The translations under genes were made by a program, and so were the position numbers. A stretch of 51,421 nt of DNA, from positions 1 to 51,421 of the forward strand of contig JAGCCQ010000044.1 of assembly GCA_017651565.1 (NCBI GenBank), given 5' to 3'. Source of the stretch: Bacilli bacterium. Lineage in GTDB: Bacteria > Bacillota_I > Bacilli_A > RFN20 > CAG-826. The notes beneath the pieces were generated by a model, which was not told the DNA's origin, ran no database searches, and saw only the letters and a program-made list of their open reading frames with translations. The first letter of the stretch is position 1. Every line of letters starts with the position of its first letter. Below, piece by piece: positions 8,009-16,969 of this stretch.

Positions 8009-8534
8009 ATTTTTTGTTATCTAATAACTTCATAGCCTTTGTCATTGTGATACATTCAGCAATTCCAGGCCATATCCATTCATTAAAGAATTTATACGTT
8101 TTCTCTCCAGAAAGATAATCATTATCGAATGTTGAATTAGTTCCATGAGGTAAATATACTCTGTATCCTCTATCGAAAGCTGATTCAACAGTAGCGTCTA
8201 AACAGAATTCTGTTTGTAATCCTACTATCATTAATTCAGGATCATTAGATTCTTCTAAATATTCTTCAAACATCTTATTTGAGAAACAAGTTCTCACCTT
8301 TTTAACAAAGACTTTTTCGCCTTTCTTTGGTTTTACTTGTTCTGCGATTTCAAATGCTTCATCGCCTTCGCTTAAACCAGAACCTTCACCGTCATCATGC
8401 TGAATATAGATAACTTCTACTTTATTTTTTCTAGCACAATCGATTAATTTGCATACATTTTTCACAAATGAATCATATGAATACAAGTCTTCAACCACTA
8501 ATCCTTTTTGCATATCTACAACGATAAGTTTCAT
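8007..8534 (-). CDS. Isochorismatase-like cysteine hydrolase
   Basis: A 175-residue alpha/beta hydrolase of the isochorismatase/nicotinamidase superfamily. The catalytic triad residues are visible: Asp7 in VVDMQKG, a lysine near 79 in VFVKKVRTCF, and Cys111 in GLQTEFCLDATV. GGGAGG 8 nt before the ATG at 8534 decides the start. Members hydrolyse amides or ethers (nicotinamide, isochorismate, ureas); the substrate here is not clear. It lies 47 nt after the membrane flavodoxin gene on the same strand with a shared terminator, so it is probably the third gene of the TetR-controlled operon. Confidence 0.85.
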   Translation of the reverse strand: MKLIVVDMQKGLVVEDLYSYDSFVKNVCKLIDCARKNKVEVIYIQHDDGEGSGLSEGDEAFEIAEQVKPKKGEKVFVKKVRTCFSNKMFEEYLEESNDPELMIVGLQTEFCLDATVESAFDRGYRVYLPHGTNSTFDNDYLSGEKTYKFFNEWIWPGIAECITMTKAMKLLDNKK

Positions 8535-8581
8535 TGGATAATCCTCCCTAAACGGAATCAAACTTGATATCATTTATAGCA

Positions 8582-9481
8582 TTATTTTTTAAATGTATGA
8601 CCTAACATTGTTGTTTTTGAAGCTAGACAATTTATAGAAATTTGCTTTTCAATCTCTTTAATGGCGCCTTTTGGTAACCAAGGATTGAAATGATTAAAAA
8701 TCACATCTACTTTCTTATTTATAAGAACGTCTTTGTTTTTAATAACAAAATCTCTCATTGGAGCACACATTTTAAATACCCAAATAGGTGTTACAAGAAT
8801 AATTTTCTCATAGTTATTTATATCAACTTCTAATGGTAAAGTTTCCATTGACCACTTGTGCATTCCAAATCTTCCACACCACCAGAATCCTAATATCCCT
8901 TTAGTTCTTTCTTTGGTTTTAAGTCCAACAATATATGCGTTTTCATTATTTGCAGCTTCATAAGCTATCTTTTTTGTGTAGTTCATTCTAGAAAAATAGA
9001 CGACTAATGTTTTTGAATCTTTATTTATATTTTTGTAATCATCTTCATTAAACTTGAAGTTAACTTGATTAAAACACACTAATGCCATATAGCCAGTAAT
9101 TAACTGTAAGCACCCAACTGTGAAATATATAATATCTAAAGCATTCATTGGGAACATAACGAATTGAATAATAATCCAAAGCATTAATGTAAAACCAAAT
9201 ATAGTTCCTAATACATAACCCAGCTTTTTATTCATAAATATCAAAACCGTAGCGGTTATGTTGCTAATTCCATTAATGATAATGAGCATTATTCCTGAAA
9301 AAATATAATCTTGGAATAATACTTCACTGAATGGAAGAATCTCGAAATAAGGAAGCATGTTTTCCATATGCAATATAGTTCCATCTGGCTTAATTAACAT
9401 GCATATTCCACCTACTAATGCGCCAATTCCGACAAACAATGTGAAAAACAGCAATATCCCTTTGTGAGTCTTTAATTTCAT
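8582..9481 (-). CDS. Four-helix membrane protein fused to a flavodoxin-like domain
   Basis: A 299-residue protein. The first 140 residues carry about four membrane segments. A cytosolic flavodoxin-like domain follows: TLVVYFSRMNYTKKIAYEAA is the FMN phosphate-binding first strand and loop (S-R-x-x-x-T-K), and ILVTPIWVFKMCAPMRDFV matches the second FMN loop (TPIW). A role in electron transfer to membrane partners is plausible. It starts 5 nt after the TetR gene ends and is controlled with it. The fusion of a small membrane domain to a flavodoxin is unusual enough to note. Confidence 0.75.
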   Translation of the reverse strand: MKLKTHKGILLFFTLFVGIGALVGGICMLIKPDGTILHMENMLPYFEILPFSEVLFQDYIFSGIMLIIINGISNITATVLIFMNKKLGYVLGTIFGFTLMLWIIIQFVMFPMNALDIIYFTVGCLQLITGYMALVCFNQVNFKFNEDDYKNINKDSKTLVVYFSRMNYTKKIAYEAANNENAYIVGLKTKERTKGILGFWWCGRFGMHKWSMETLPLEVDINNYEKIILVTPIWVFKMCAPMRDFVIKNKDVLINKKVDVIFNHFNPWLPKGAIKEIEKQISINCLASKTTMLGHTFKK

Positions 9482-9486
9482 TTTTA

Positions 9487-10071
9487 TTACCTCATTAATT
9501 TATTTACTAAATACTCAATATATCTATTTCTATCTTCAACTTTTGATAAATCAAAGTTTAAAATTTTTGGATCTGTTAAAGATCTTAAAAACGCAACCTG
9601 CATGGATGTAGTTAGCAAAAACGATATTCTTTCTTTCTCTTCTTGATTATCAATCGCGTCTCCTATTACTGCAGAAAATCCTCTTAAAGAGAAATATGAA
9701 CTACAATCATTAGAGTAGTTTTTATAATCGTCTAAAATAGAAACTCTAGAAATAGAAGGCTGCTCAAAAAAGAAGCCAAATACTCTTTGTGCTGTCTTTG
9801 TTAATCTCATTTTTCCTTTTTCAAACTTACTTAAAGACTCATCTACATCCATAGTAGGTTTGAAGCTATTAACTATATTGCTAATAATTCTTTGTACACA
9901 TTCAGTAATTAATTTATCTTTATCACCAAAATGATAATTGATTAATCCAACAGAGACACCACTTCTACTAGCAATATCTCTAATAGTTACTTTTTCAACA
10001 TCACCGTTATTTTCTTTAATCAATGCTGTTGTGATAGCGATTAATTCTTCTTTGCAATTCTTAACATTCAT
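9487..10071 (-). CDS. TetR family transcriptional repressor
   Basis: A 194-residue TetR regulator. The helix-turn-helix is IRDIASRSGVSVGLINYHF followed by GDKDKLI, ending near residue 55. The C-terminal domain resembles no ligand class that I know. It heads an operon with the membrane flavodoxin protein and the cysteine hydrolase. The 17-bp palindrome in its promoter (10092-10108) is the probable operator for autorepression. Confidence 0.9.
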   Translation of the reverse strand: MNVKNCKEELIAITTALIKENNGDVEKVTIRDIASRSGVSVGLINYHFGDKDKLITECVQRIISNIVNSFKPTMDVDESLSKFEKGKMRLTKTAQRVFGFFFEQPSISRVSILDDYKNYSNDCSSYFSLRGFSAVIGDAIDNQEEKERISFLLTTSMQVAFLRSLTDPKILNFDLSKVEDRNRYIEYLVNKLMR

Positions 10072-10086
10072 AAATAAACCTATAAC

Positions 10087-10115
10087 ACAATACTAAACAT
10101 TGTTCAGTTTTACAA
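10087..10115 (-). promoter_or_regulatory. Promoter with TetR operator in the spacer
   Basis: Minus-strand -35 TTGTAA (10110-10115) and -10 TATTGT (10087-10092) are 17 nt apart. The spacer is almost filled by ACTAAACATTGTTCAGT (10092-10108), a 17-bp imperfect palindrome (ACTRAACAWTGTTYAGT). Same architecture as the 7366-7393 promoter. Confidence 0.8.
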
Positions 10116-10140
10116 GTATAAAATTGTTCGAAAAATAAAA

Positions 10141-10155
10141 AAGCCCAAAGGGCTT
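10141..10155 (-). terminator. Intrinsic terminator of the lipoprotein gene
   Basis: AAGCCC-AAA-GGGCTT hairpin followed on the minus strand by TTTTATTTTTCG, directly after the stop codon at 10157. Confidence 0.85.
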
Positions 10156-10156
10156 C

Positions 10157-10924
10157 CTATTTTGGTAACTGGCCTTTTAAACTTCTAAAACTAAATTTAC
10201 AATTTTTAACAATTTCATAAGTTGTCAGGTTTGGTAGGTCATCTTCTGAATAAATGCTAAACTTTGTTTCACTATAAAATCTAATTTTGCCACGTTCATT
10301 TCTAAACTCATATCTACTAAATGAATTTAGCTCTTCAGTATCAAAGTTAGCTTCTTTAAATCGCAAATTTTTTAAATTTACTAAAGTCCAAAACACATCA
10401 GTAACATCTTTTTCACCATCTTCCAGGTCGTATGCCTTCATATCAGTTACAGCACTACTCATAAAATATAGACGTCCTTCATCTTTTGATAATGTAGGAA
10501 ATCTCGTATTACTTACCTTGTAATACTCGCCATTTCTATATGTAATACCATCTGAAAAACCAAAATAATGATACACATATTGTTTTGGATTTTGTCCAAC
10601 GCTTGGAATAGCAATTTCCAAAGAGAAATTCGCAGAACCAGGGGCAATATCGTCTTTTGTTTTTTCAAAAGATAGACTATTTAAATATGAAAGAACTGTT
10701 TCAAAATCTTCCTTAGCAGTGCTATATCTTTCAGAATTAAAATTAATTAAAGAAGGAGTAACAGTTTCGTTAGATGCTTTATAAATGATTTCGCAAGGAA
10801 ACTCGCTATCTTCAACATAGGCAATTGTTTTTACCCAAGGAAATAAATCGCTAGCTGTCTTTTTGCATGCAGTTAAGCATAAGAAACTTAATAATGTTAC
10901 GAATAAATATTTTCTCTTTTTCAT
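10157..10924 (-). CDS. Lipoprotein of unknown function
   Basis: A 255-residue lipoprotein. Signal peptide with lipobox LTAC (SFLCLTACKKTAS); GGGAG 7 nt before the ATG. The mature protein has no motif that I recognise; it is rich in charged and aromatic residues and looks globular. It is monocistronic, with its own terminator and a terminator-like hairpin upstream separating it from the CmpB gene. Expected outside the membrane. Confidence 0.7.
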   Translation of the reverse strand: MKKRKYLFVTLLSFLCLTACKKTASDLFPWVKTIAYVEDSEFPCEIIYKASNETVTPSLINFNSERYSTAKEDFETVLSYLNSLSFEKTKDDIAPGSANFSLEIAIPSVGQNPKQYVYHYFGFSDGITYRNGEYYKVSNTRFPTLSKDEGRLYFMSSAVTDMKAYDLEDGEKDVTDVFWTLVNLKNLRFKEANFDTEELNSFSRYEFRNERGKIRFYSETKFSIYSEDDLPNLTTYEIVKNCKFSFRSLKGQLPK

Positions 10925-10957
10925 AAGGGTTCTCCCTACAAATAAAACGACTACAAA

Positions 10958-10994
10958 AAATAATTCTGCTCAAAATTTTTATAACGAATTATTT
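10958..10994 (-). terminator. Probable terminator of the tocopherol-cyclase/CmpB operon
   Basis: AAATAATTC (10958-10966) pairs with GAATTATTT (10986-10994) across a 19-nt loop; on the minus strand a T run follows. It overlaps the CmpB stop codon. The AT-rich stem makes this less certain than the others. Confidence 0.55.
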
Positions 10995-11606
10995 ACTTTT
11001 TGAGGAATCTAGTTTCTTCTTGAGTTCTTTTTTAAACTCCTCGAAACGTAAATCTCTGTATTCTTTGAATTCTTTTAGTTTAGTAGCAAGGTGAATTGAG
11101 TAAGCAAAGTCTACAACCATCGCTCCAACTACTCCACCTACGAAATATGTATAGATTAAGTTTTCACTAATCCAAGAAATACTTTGTACTAAGAATGGGT
11201 TTAATAAGAAATAATATAAAGAACCAACTGCCAACCATATAACAGAAAATATAGGACATATAATTCCCATAATATTTCCTTTTCTATTTGAGTAATCCCA
11301 AAGTTTAATCTTAAATCCTTTAATAAAAATTAAACCCGCAATAAATTCATCGAGAGTCATAGCTACACCGATGATAATAATTCTAATTAATACTTCAGCA
11401 AAGCCGTTATCTATTCCTAAAGGAATATTGCTTAATCCATATAGTAAAATAACACCAAATCCATAAATAGGTAGATATGGTCCAGTAAGAAAACCTGGAT
11501 TCATCCATTTCTTTTGAGAAATATATCTTCTAAAAAATAGTTCAATGCACCAGCCAAGCAATGAACCAATAACGAATAATGTAGAAATAATTACTAGATA
11601 TTTCAT
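10989..11606 (-). CDS. CmpB-type putative ABC transporter membrane protein (PF06541-like)
   Basis: A 205-residue protein with five or six membrane segments. The opening GSLLGWCIELFFRRYISQKKWMN joined to GFLTGPYLPIYGFGVILLYG is the hallmark of the CmpB/DUF1113 family, often annotated as an ABC transporter permease without firm proof. The C-terminal tail (LKEFKEYRDLRFEEFKKELKKKL) is a charged helix. Its ATG overlaps the stop of the tocopherol-cyclase-like gene (4 nt, ATGA), so translation is coupled. No ATPase gene is nearby, which argues against a classical transporter. Confidence 0.8.
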   Translation of the reverse strand: MKYLVIISTLFVIGSLLGWCIELFFRRYISQKKWMNPGFLTGPYLPIYGFGVILLYGLSNIPLGIDNGFAEVLIRIIIIGVAMTLDEFIAGLIFIKGFKIKLWDYSNRKGNIMGIICPIFSVIWLAVGSLYYFLLNPFLVQSISWISENLIYTYFVGGVVGAMVVDFAYSIHLATKLKEFKEYRDLRFEEFKKELKKKLDSSKSK

Positions 11607-12724
11607 TCAGTAAATTCTCCATATTCACAGCCAACATTACTAGCTTCAATAACATCTACAATCTTATTTTTATGATAAAGCGTTATAGTTCCTTTACCAT
11701 TTCCACCGTTCCATAACTTATTATGTCTTTTTCTTCCATCCGGAGCTTCATAGTTAATCAATAACATATCTTCTTTCTTGCAAGAAATATCCGCAACCAT
11801 TTTACCTCTCCATGTTTTTTGTTCTACATGCCACAAAATTTCATTTTCAGTTTCTTTAGATTCAAATTTAGTTCTAGTATTTGTCCAAAACTTAGAGAAA
11901 TTAAATTCAAAACATCTACCTTCATAATAAAAAGCAGATAATAATTTTCTATTTAAAGCAATAAAACCAACTTTAGGTTTACCACCACCAATATCAAAAA
12001 CGCTATTCTCTAATTTCTTTCCTGTTATCTTAGAAACTAGATTATTAGAAGATAGCCAAACCCATGGAGAAGTAAAATCTTTTCCCCAGTTTTTATCAGC
12101 ATATCCATAACTCTTTTCAGGAATTACTTCATATTCTTCTCCATCTAACGTAATGGTGCCTTCAAAAGTAGATTTCATACCTTCTGCGTGCCAAAACATT
12201 TCAAATAATTGAAGTTTTCTAAATAAAGAAGACGCTCCATATCCAACATTAAATGGAACAATCTTATTTATTTTAAGATCCCATGACATTTCTCCATAAT
12301 CAGACATATATTCTGGATGATTAATAGCGTCTTCTTTATTTACTTTAACCACACCAGATGTATGTTTTTCATCTAAATAGCAATCTCCTGCAGTAACTGA
12401 AAAAGGAGCTTTTGCGTTAATGGAAATATCTTTATAAGCGAAGAAACGATGCAATTGGAGATGTTTTTTACCCCAACAACCAACATTAACCATTAAATAT
12501 GATGGTCTAATGCCTTTTTCTTTATTCTCTTTAAGTTGGCCGAATACTGGTTCATCTTTAGCTAACTTAGGATTGCATAAGAAAAATTCAATATAGAATG
12601 GTTTTTCTTCACCTGTCTTTTTGTTGTACGCAGTAAAAGAATGCCACCACCAATCGTAACCTTTCTTAGCTTGTCCTCCAAATAATTGAAACTCGTTTCT
12701 TTTTATATCCGATTTATTAAACAT
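11603..12724 (-). CDS. Tocopherol cyclase-like protein
   Basis: A 373-residue soluble protein without signal peptide. It shows the plan of the tocopherol cyclase family (PF14249): YDWWWHSFTAYNKKTGEEKP near the N-terminus, FWHAEGMKSTFEGTITLDG in the middle, and the signature SYGYADKNWGKDF followed by SPWVWLSSNN. The plant and cyanobacterial enzymes close the chromanol ring of vitamin E. Bacilli of this kind do not make tocopherol, so the real substrate is probably another lipid or the protein is not an enzyme. GGTGATA precedes the ATG. It is translationally coupled to the CmpB gene, which suggests a joint membrane-related role. Confidence 0.75.
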   Translation of the reverse strand: MFNKSDIKRNEFQLFGGQAKKGYDWWWHSFTAYNKKTGEEKPFYIEFFLCNPKLAKDEPVFGQLKENKEKGIRPSYLMVNVGCWGKKHLQLHRFFAYKDISINAKAPFSVTAGDCYLDEKHTSGVVKVNKEDAINHPEYMSDYGEMSWDLKINKIVPFNVGYGASSLFRKLQLFEMFWHAEGMKSTFEGTITLDGEEYEVIPEKSYGYADKNWGKDFTSPWVWLSSNNLVSKITGKKLENSVFDIGGGKPKVGFIALNRKLLSAFYYEGRCFEFNFSKFWTNTRTKFESKETENEILWHVEQKTWRGKMVADISCKKEDMLLINYEAPDGRKRHNKLWNGGNGKGTITLYHKNKIVDVIEASNVGCEYGEFTE

Positions 12725-12746
12725 ATTATCACCATAGTTATTATAG

Positions 12747-12760
12747 TTCTATACATAGAA
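12747..12760. promoter_or_regulatory. Short palindrome in the tocopherol-cyclase promoter region
   Basis: TTCTAT/ATAGAA (6-bp arms, 2-nt spacer) overlaps a minus-strand TATAAT at about 12741-12747, 20-30 nt before the ATG. Possible operator; could be chance in AT-rich DNA. Confidence 0.35.
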
Positions 12761-12778
12761 AATGTGGCAAAAATAAAA

Positions 12779-12798
12779 GAGAGCACTCTAGTGCCCTC
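12779..12798 (-). terminator. Intrinsic terminator of the large lipoprotein gene
   Basis: GAGGGCAC-TAGA-GTGCTCTC on the minus strand (one G-U pair), then TTTTATTTTT. It lies 20 nt past the stop at 12818. Confidence 0.85.
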
Positions 12799-12817
12799 TA
12801 GTAAAATAGTTTAGTAA

Positions 12818-15022
12818 TTATGCTATCTTCTCAACTCTTAATATCAAAGTGTTTTTATTGATATAGAAATTATATGTACCTGTTTGAGTAACATAATATA
12901 AAATCGATGAATTTGTGATATATGTTTGACTATCAGATGCAATTGAAGCAGTCACCGAGTTCCTGTTTGAATCATAAATACAGAAATAACCGGTATTATC
13001 TGAAATAGTCATATCTAATAAACATAATTCATTACTGTTATTTGGATTTACAGTTAACCTTTTATTCCCATACTTACTGAAGTATATAGAACCACCAGTC
13101 AATTCTGTTGGAACATATGGAACATCTTCTTCAATTGAAATAATGTCCAAAGAAAGAACTTTAGTTGTCAAATCGAGTTTGATATTAAATGTCCCTACTT
13201 TATCAAAATAAACCATAGATAATCCACTAGGGCCAATTACGTGCCAAATAGAAGAGTCGATGCTTGGATCTAAAGTGACTTCTAAGTAGTTATTTGAAGC
13301 ATCCATAAAAGCAATATAATAATTCTTTTCGCTTGTATAGTTTTCGTATAATGCCACATTATTTGAATCAACAGTCATTGGTAAAATAGAGCCTTTAGAG
13401 TACATCCATGGTCCTGTAGAAATAGGCCCAACTCCAGTTTGTTCATATATATGAATATCATTTAAGGCTGGAGTATAAACAATTGATATATCTACTTTCT
13501 TCAATGCTTTAATATAGCTTCCATCAATAACAAATTTTGCGGAAGGTTCTTCGACATCTAAAGAAACAAGATGATCAGAAGCAATAATTGAATCATTAGT
13601 GTTATCTTTTAAATTAAATTCTTCATTTGCATCTAAAGAAATAGTTTGCGTAAAGATATGTAAACCGTTATTTTCAATATAAGAAACAACATCATCTTTA
13701 TTAATTGTGCATTCATGAGTGATATACCACATTGTTCCGGTATATATTTCAGTTCCTTGCTCTATTTCGTTATCAGTTAAATTTTCGCCAATTCTTCCTG
13801 AATTATAATTCACACTTACTGATGAAGTGTTATTTGGAGCGAATGCTTTAGTGATAGAAATCTTCTTATTTCCACCTCTATCGAATTCAAAACCATATCT
13901 TGCTTGATAATCAATTACAATTTCATCGTTTATACCTTTATGGAAATCATATGTATTCCATGTAGTATCATCATCTAAATCATCGAAATCATATACTGTA
14001 TTAGTGTCATTATCAATAACAGCAACTACATCATTTGGATTTAAATAAGCATAACCATAAATGTATGTTTGTTTACTTGATTCAAAGTAAGTAACGTTAT
14101 TCATTGGATAAACGTTATTGTTAATTTTTATAACAATACCGTCATATTTAAATCCAGAAACACTTAAATATAAGCCATTAGGATTACCTTCAATAGTTAC
14201 TTCGCCATTATCAACATCATTATGAACTTTACGTTCTTCTGTAATATTTGAGTTAGTATCAGGATGATAAGAAAATGTTTTATCAGTGCTGCCTTTAGGC
14301 ATAACTGTAATAACATCATCTTTATTAAGTGAAACATCACTAATCTTCCACTCAATATAATTGTTTGGTTTGTCAGTTCTAGTAAAATCACCTACTGCAG
14401 TACCATTAACACCTAAAGATAAGTCAGTATCTAATAATGGTAATGAAACATCAGTTAATTCTTTATTGTTTGCATCAAAGTTCTTGCCACAACCAGCACA
14501 GCGATAATATTCAACATTACCTTGATAGAAGAATGTAGATTCAACTGCGTCAACTTTACTTAAAACGTGAGTATGTGGAAGAGGAGCTAATCTAACATCA
14601 TAAGTTTGAGTAGTAAATGCAGTGTTTTCAAAGTTAACTGTGTATCTACCTGCACCACCATCTTCTTCTGTTGGAGCTGTTGTTACTGTGTATGTAGAAT
14701 TTTTAGTTTCGGTCTCTTTATGAGTACTATCTGCTGTGCAAACTCTTTCGGCAGTACAAGAAGTATAATCTTCTCTCCAAGTGTAAGTTGGATTACCCCA
14801 AGTATGTTCATGAGTTACTGTACCACCGTTATCATCGTTTCCAGTATTATTTCCACCTGATTCACCAGAACTGTTATCTTCAGTTCCAGAATTAGTTCCG
14901 CCATTATCTTGGCTTTCTTGAGTTGGATTGTCATTTTTCTTCGGTGTTTCTTTGTTATCACAACCAACTAATGCTATGGTTGCCAATAAACACAAAGGTA
15001 AAATAGATCTGAATTTTTTCAT
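12818..15022 (-). CDS. Large surface lipoprotein, repeat-containing, unknown function
   Basis: A 734-residue lipoprotein: signal peptide with lipobox LVGC (ATIALVGCDNKE), then a Ser/Gly/Asn/Thr/Asp-rich spacer to about residue 70. Next come modules seen in many gut surface proteins: a Cys-containing unit HTWGNPTYTW..TAERVCTA and a unit HTHVLSKVDA..YYRCAGCGKNF. The remainder is beta-rich with no enzyme motif. GAGGGG precedes the ATG. It lies directly downstream of the two-component operon with a terminator (15079-15096) between, so it may be a separate unit; regulation by that system is only a guess from position. Confidence 0.75.
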   Translation of the reverse strand: MKKFRSILPLCLLATIALVGCDNKETPKKNDNPTQESQDNGGTNSGTEDNSSGESGGNNTGNDDNGGTVTHEHTWGNPTYTWREDYTSCTAERVCTADSTHKETETKNSTYTVTTAPTEEDGGAGRYTVNFENTAFTTQTYDVRLAPLPHTHVLSKVDAVESTFFYQGNVEYYRCAGCGKNFDANNKELTDVSLPLLDTDLSLGVNGTAVGDFTRTDKPNNYIEWKISDVSLNKDDVITVMPKGSTDKTFSYHPDTNSNITEERKVHNDVDNGEVTIEGNPNGLYLSVSGFKYDGIVIKINNNVYPMNNVTYFESSKQTYIYGYAYLNPNDVVAVIDNDTNTVYDFDDLDDDTTWNTYDFHKGINDEIVIDYQARYGFEFDRGGNKKISITKAFAPNNTSSVSVNYNSGRIGENLTDNEIEQGTEIYTGTMWYITHECTINKDDVVSYIENNGLHIFTQTISLDANEEFNLKDNTNDSIIASDHLVSLDVEEPSAKFVIDGSYIKALKKVDISIVYTPALNDIHIYEQTGVGPISTGPWMYSKGSILPMTVDSNNVALYENYTSEKNYYIAFMDASNNYLEVTLDPSIDSSIWHVIGPSGLSMVYFDKVGTFNIKLDLTTKVLSLDIISIEEDVPYVPTELTGGSIYFSKYGNKRLTVNPNNSNELCLLDMTISDNTGYFCIYDSNRNSVTASIASDSQTYITNSSILYYVTQTGTYNFYINKNTLILRVEKIA

Positions 15023-15078
15023 AAATAAAACCCCTCGCTGTCCAAGTATTATTTTCTAATATTATATAGCAAAAAAAT

Positions 15079-15096
15079 ATGTGCCAACTGGCACAT
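15079..15096 (-). terminator. Intrinsic terminator of the two-component operon
   Basis: ATGTGCCA/TGGCACAT hairpin followed on the minus strand by ATTTTTTTGC, 18 nt past the response-regulator stop codon. Confidence 0.85.
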
Positions 15097-15114
15097 TTAT
15101 TTAGTATATAAGAA

Positions 15115-15744
15115 CTATTTCTTATTATTTACGACAATTCCGAGTCGTACTGCTTCAGCAACAAGCTCAGTTCTAGTATGAAATCCTGTTTTAGCCAATA
15201 AGTTTTCTACATGTCTTTTTACGGTTCCAGCAGAAACATAAAGTCTATCAGCAATTTCTTGATTAGAATCACCTGTAAGCATCTCTTTTAAGATTTCTAA
15301 TTCTCTTTCAGTTAAATCGTGATTGGTGACATTTCCTAATTTCACCAAAGGTGTTTCATTAGGATAAATATGTTCTCCAGCCATTGTTCGATCAATAATT
15401 TCAATAATGTTTTCTTTGTTTTCGTCTTTGTACCAGAAAGAATCAATTCCGATTTCTTTCGCTCTTTTAATCCAAGAATATTCTGGCAATGAAGTAACAA
15501 TAATAATTTTGATATTTGGAAACTCTTTTTTAATTTCTTCTGCCGCAACTAAGCCACTATTTCCTTGGAAAGTATAAACGTCCATTAATATGAGGTCTAC
15601 AGGTTTATTTTGACAATACGCTAAAGCTAAAGAAGCATCATTTAAAGAAGCTTGATGAGCATAATTTGGGTTAGATGAAATATAAATCTCAAATAACTGT
15701 CTAGGCATTTGTTGATCTTCAACTATCAATACTTTAAATGGCAT
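15115..15744 (-). CDS. NarL/LuxR-family response regulator
   Basis: A 209-residue two-domain regulator. The receiver domain has the acidic pair Glu9-Asp10, the phospho-acceptor Asp55 in LILMDVYTFQG, the conserved Thr in IIIVTSLPEY and Lys in FWYKDE. The C-terminal LuxR-type helix-turn-helix reads LTERELEILKEMLTGDSNQE, then IADRLYVSAGTVKRHVENLL. GAGG 6 nt before the ATG at 15744 sets the start; an upstream TTG is unlikely. It overlaps the kinase gene by 11 nt, so the two form a cognate pair. The target promoters are unknown. Confidence 0.92.
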   Translation of the reverse strand: MPFKVLIVEDQQMPRQLFEIYISSNPNYAHQASLNDASLALAYCQNKPVDLILMDVYTFQGNSGLVAAEEIKKEFPNIKIIIVTSLPEYSWIKRAKEIGIDSFWYKDENKENIIEIIDRTMAGEHIYPNETPLVKLGNVTNHDLTERELEILKEMLTGDSNQEIADRLYVSAGTVKRHVENLLAKTGFHTRTELVAEAVRLGIVVNNKK

Positions 15745-16969
15745 CTTTAACCTCAATTCTTAAAATAAATTGTCCATTATTGATTATAGACATTTTTCCA
15801 TTTAATTCGTTAACACGTTTTTCAATGTTAGTTAGTCCGCCACCTTTGATTATACCTTTGGAATCAGGAATATTTTCATTAGAAAAAATCATAACAATTT
15901 CGTCTTTTTCTTTACTAATTCTAACTGTTAATTTTTTACTCTTTGTGTGCTTTGCGATGTTTAATAAAGACTCTTTAGTGACTGCCACAAATAAAGAGGT
16001 AATTTTCTCGTTTTCTTCCACTAAAGAATAATCATCACAATCTATAGAAACACCGATTGCATCAGACAAAATTGTTAAGTCATTAATAAAGTCTGCGTTA
16101 GCACTTGTTTCAGTTTCTTTACTAAGCAATAATGCGTTATTTTTCCATTTAGAAAGTAATTTTTCTGCTTCTTTTTTATCGTAATTATTTAAGAGATAAC
16201 TACTTTGTAAAACTAGGGAATTCATTTCGTTATGAATATTAACTTTTGCGGATAAGATTTCCTTATGTCTCACTACTTCCAAAGTCTCTTCATTATAGGC
16301 AGCAAGTTCTTTATTCATTTCAGAAATCTTCTTGTTATCTTCCGCTAAGATATTGTTTTTATTAACTAGTTCAGTAACATCTAATGCGATAAGTTCTGTA
16401 ACTATTTGAGAATCACTATTATTGAGGTTTACTTTCTTGTCTAAGAACTTAAATGACATTCCGTTTGATAGAGTAATTGTTTGATCTTTAACTAGTTTTA
16501 AGAACGTATGGCCATTTAAAACGTAGTTTTTTGTTAATAATGTAGCAATCTCTTCCATTATCTTATTAATTAAAAGACATGCGCCATCTTCATCAAAATA
16601 TAGGAATCCATCATTAGAAGAGTCAAATCCTTTAATAATGGAACTTGAAGAAACATGCGTGCTTAAATACTTAAAGAATCTTATTACAAATAATGGGATT
16701 ACTAGAGTAATCAAAGATAAAACAATAATATACACATATAAAGGAAGTTCAGCAAACCAAGTACTTAAACTGTCCGTTCCACCTTTAATAAACGAAACCA
16801 TTCCTTGCGCTATAAATGTTAGAATTGCAGCAACAAAAACCAACAATCCAAAACGAACGTATTTTTTCAAGAAGAAATAACGGATTCCAAAGAATGAATA
16901 AACCCCAAATAAACCTACTAACCAAGTAAAGATAAACGCAATCATGCCAAAAGAATAAGAACTAATCAT
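15734..16969 (-). CDS. Sensor histidine kinase (NarL-partner type)
   Basis: A 411-residue kinase. Three membrane segments occupy residues 5-100, a PAS-like region about 110-200, then a coiled coil (NILAEDNKKISEMNKELAAY). The phosphorylation helix RHKEILSAKVNIHNEMNSLV carries the likely acceptor His246. The ATPase domain has a recognisable N box (KESLLNIAKHTKSKKL) and G box (IKGGGLTNIEKRVNELNGKM). It overlaps the upstream pseudokinase gene by 8 nt and the regulator by 11 nt. The signal sensed is not evident; only short extracytoplasmic loops are present, so membrane or intramembrane cues are plausible. Confidence 0.9.
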   Translation of the reverse strand: MISSYSFGMIAFIFTWLVGLFGVYSFFGIRYFFLKKYVRFGLLVFVAAILTFIAQGMVSFIKGGTDSLSTWFAELPLYVYIIVLSLITLVIPLFVIRFFKYLSTHVSSSSIIKGFDSSNDGFLYFDEDGACLLINKIMEEIATLLTKNYVLNGHTFLKLVKDQTITLSNGMSFKFLDKKVNLNNSDSQIVTELIALDVTELVNKNNILAEDNKKISEMNKELAAYNEETLEVVRHKEILSAKVNIHNEMNSLVLQSSYLLNNYDKKEAEKLLSKWKNNALLLSKETETSANADFINDLTILSDAIGVSIDCDDYSLVEENEKITSLFVAVTKESLLNIAKHTKSKKLTVRISKEKDEIVMIFSNENIPDSKGIIKGGGLTNIEKRVNELNGKMSIINNGQFILRIEVKDAI

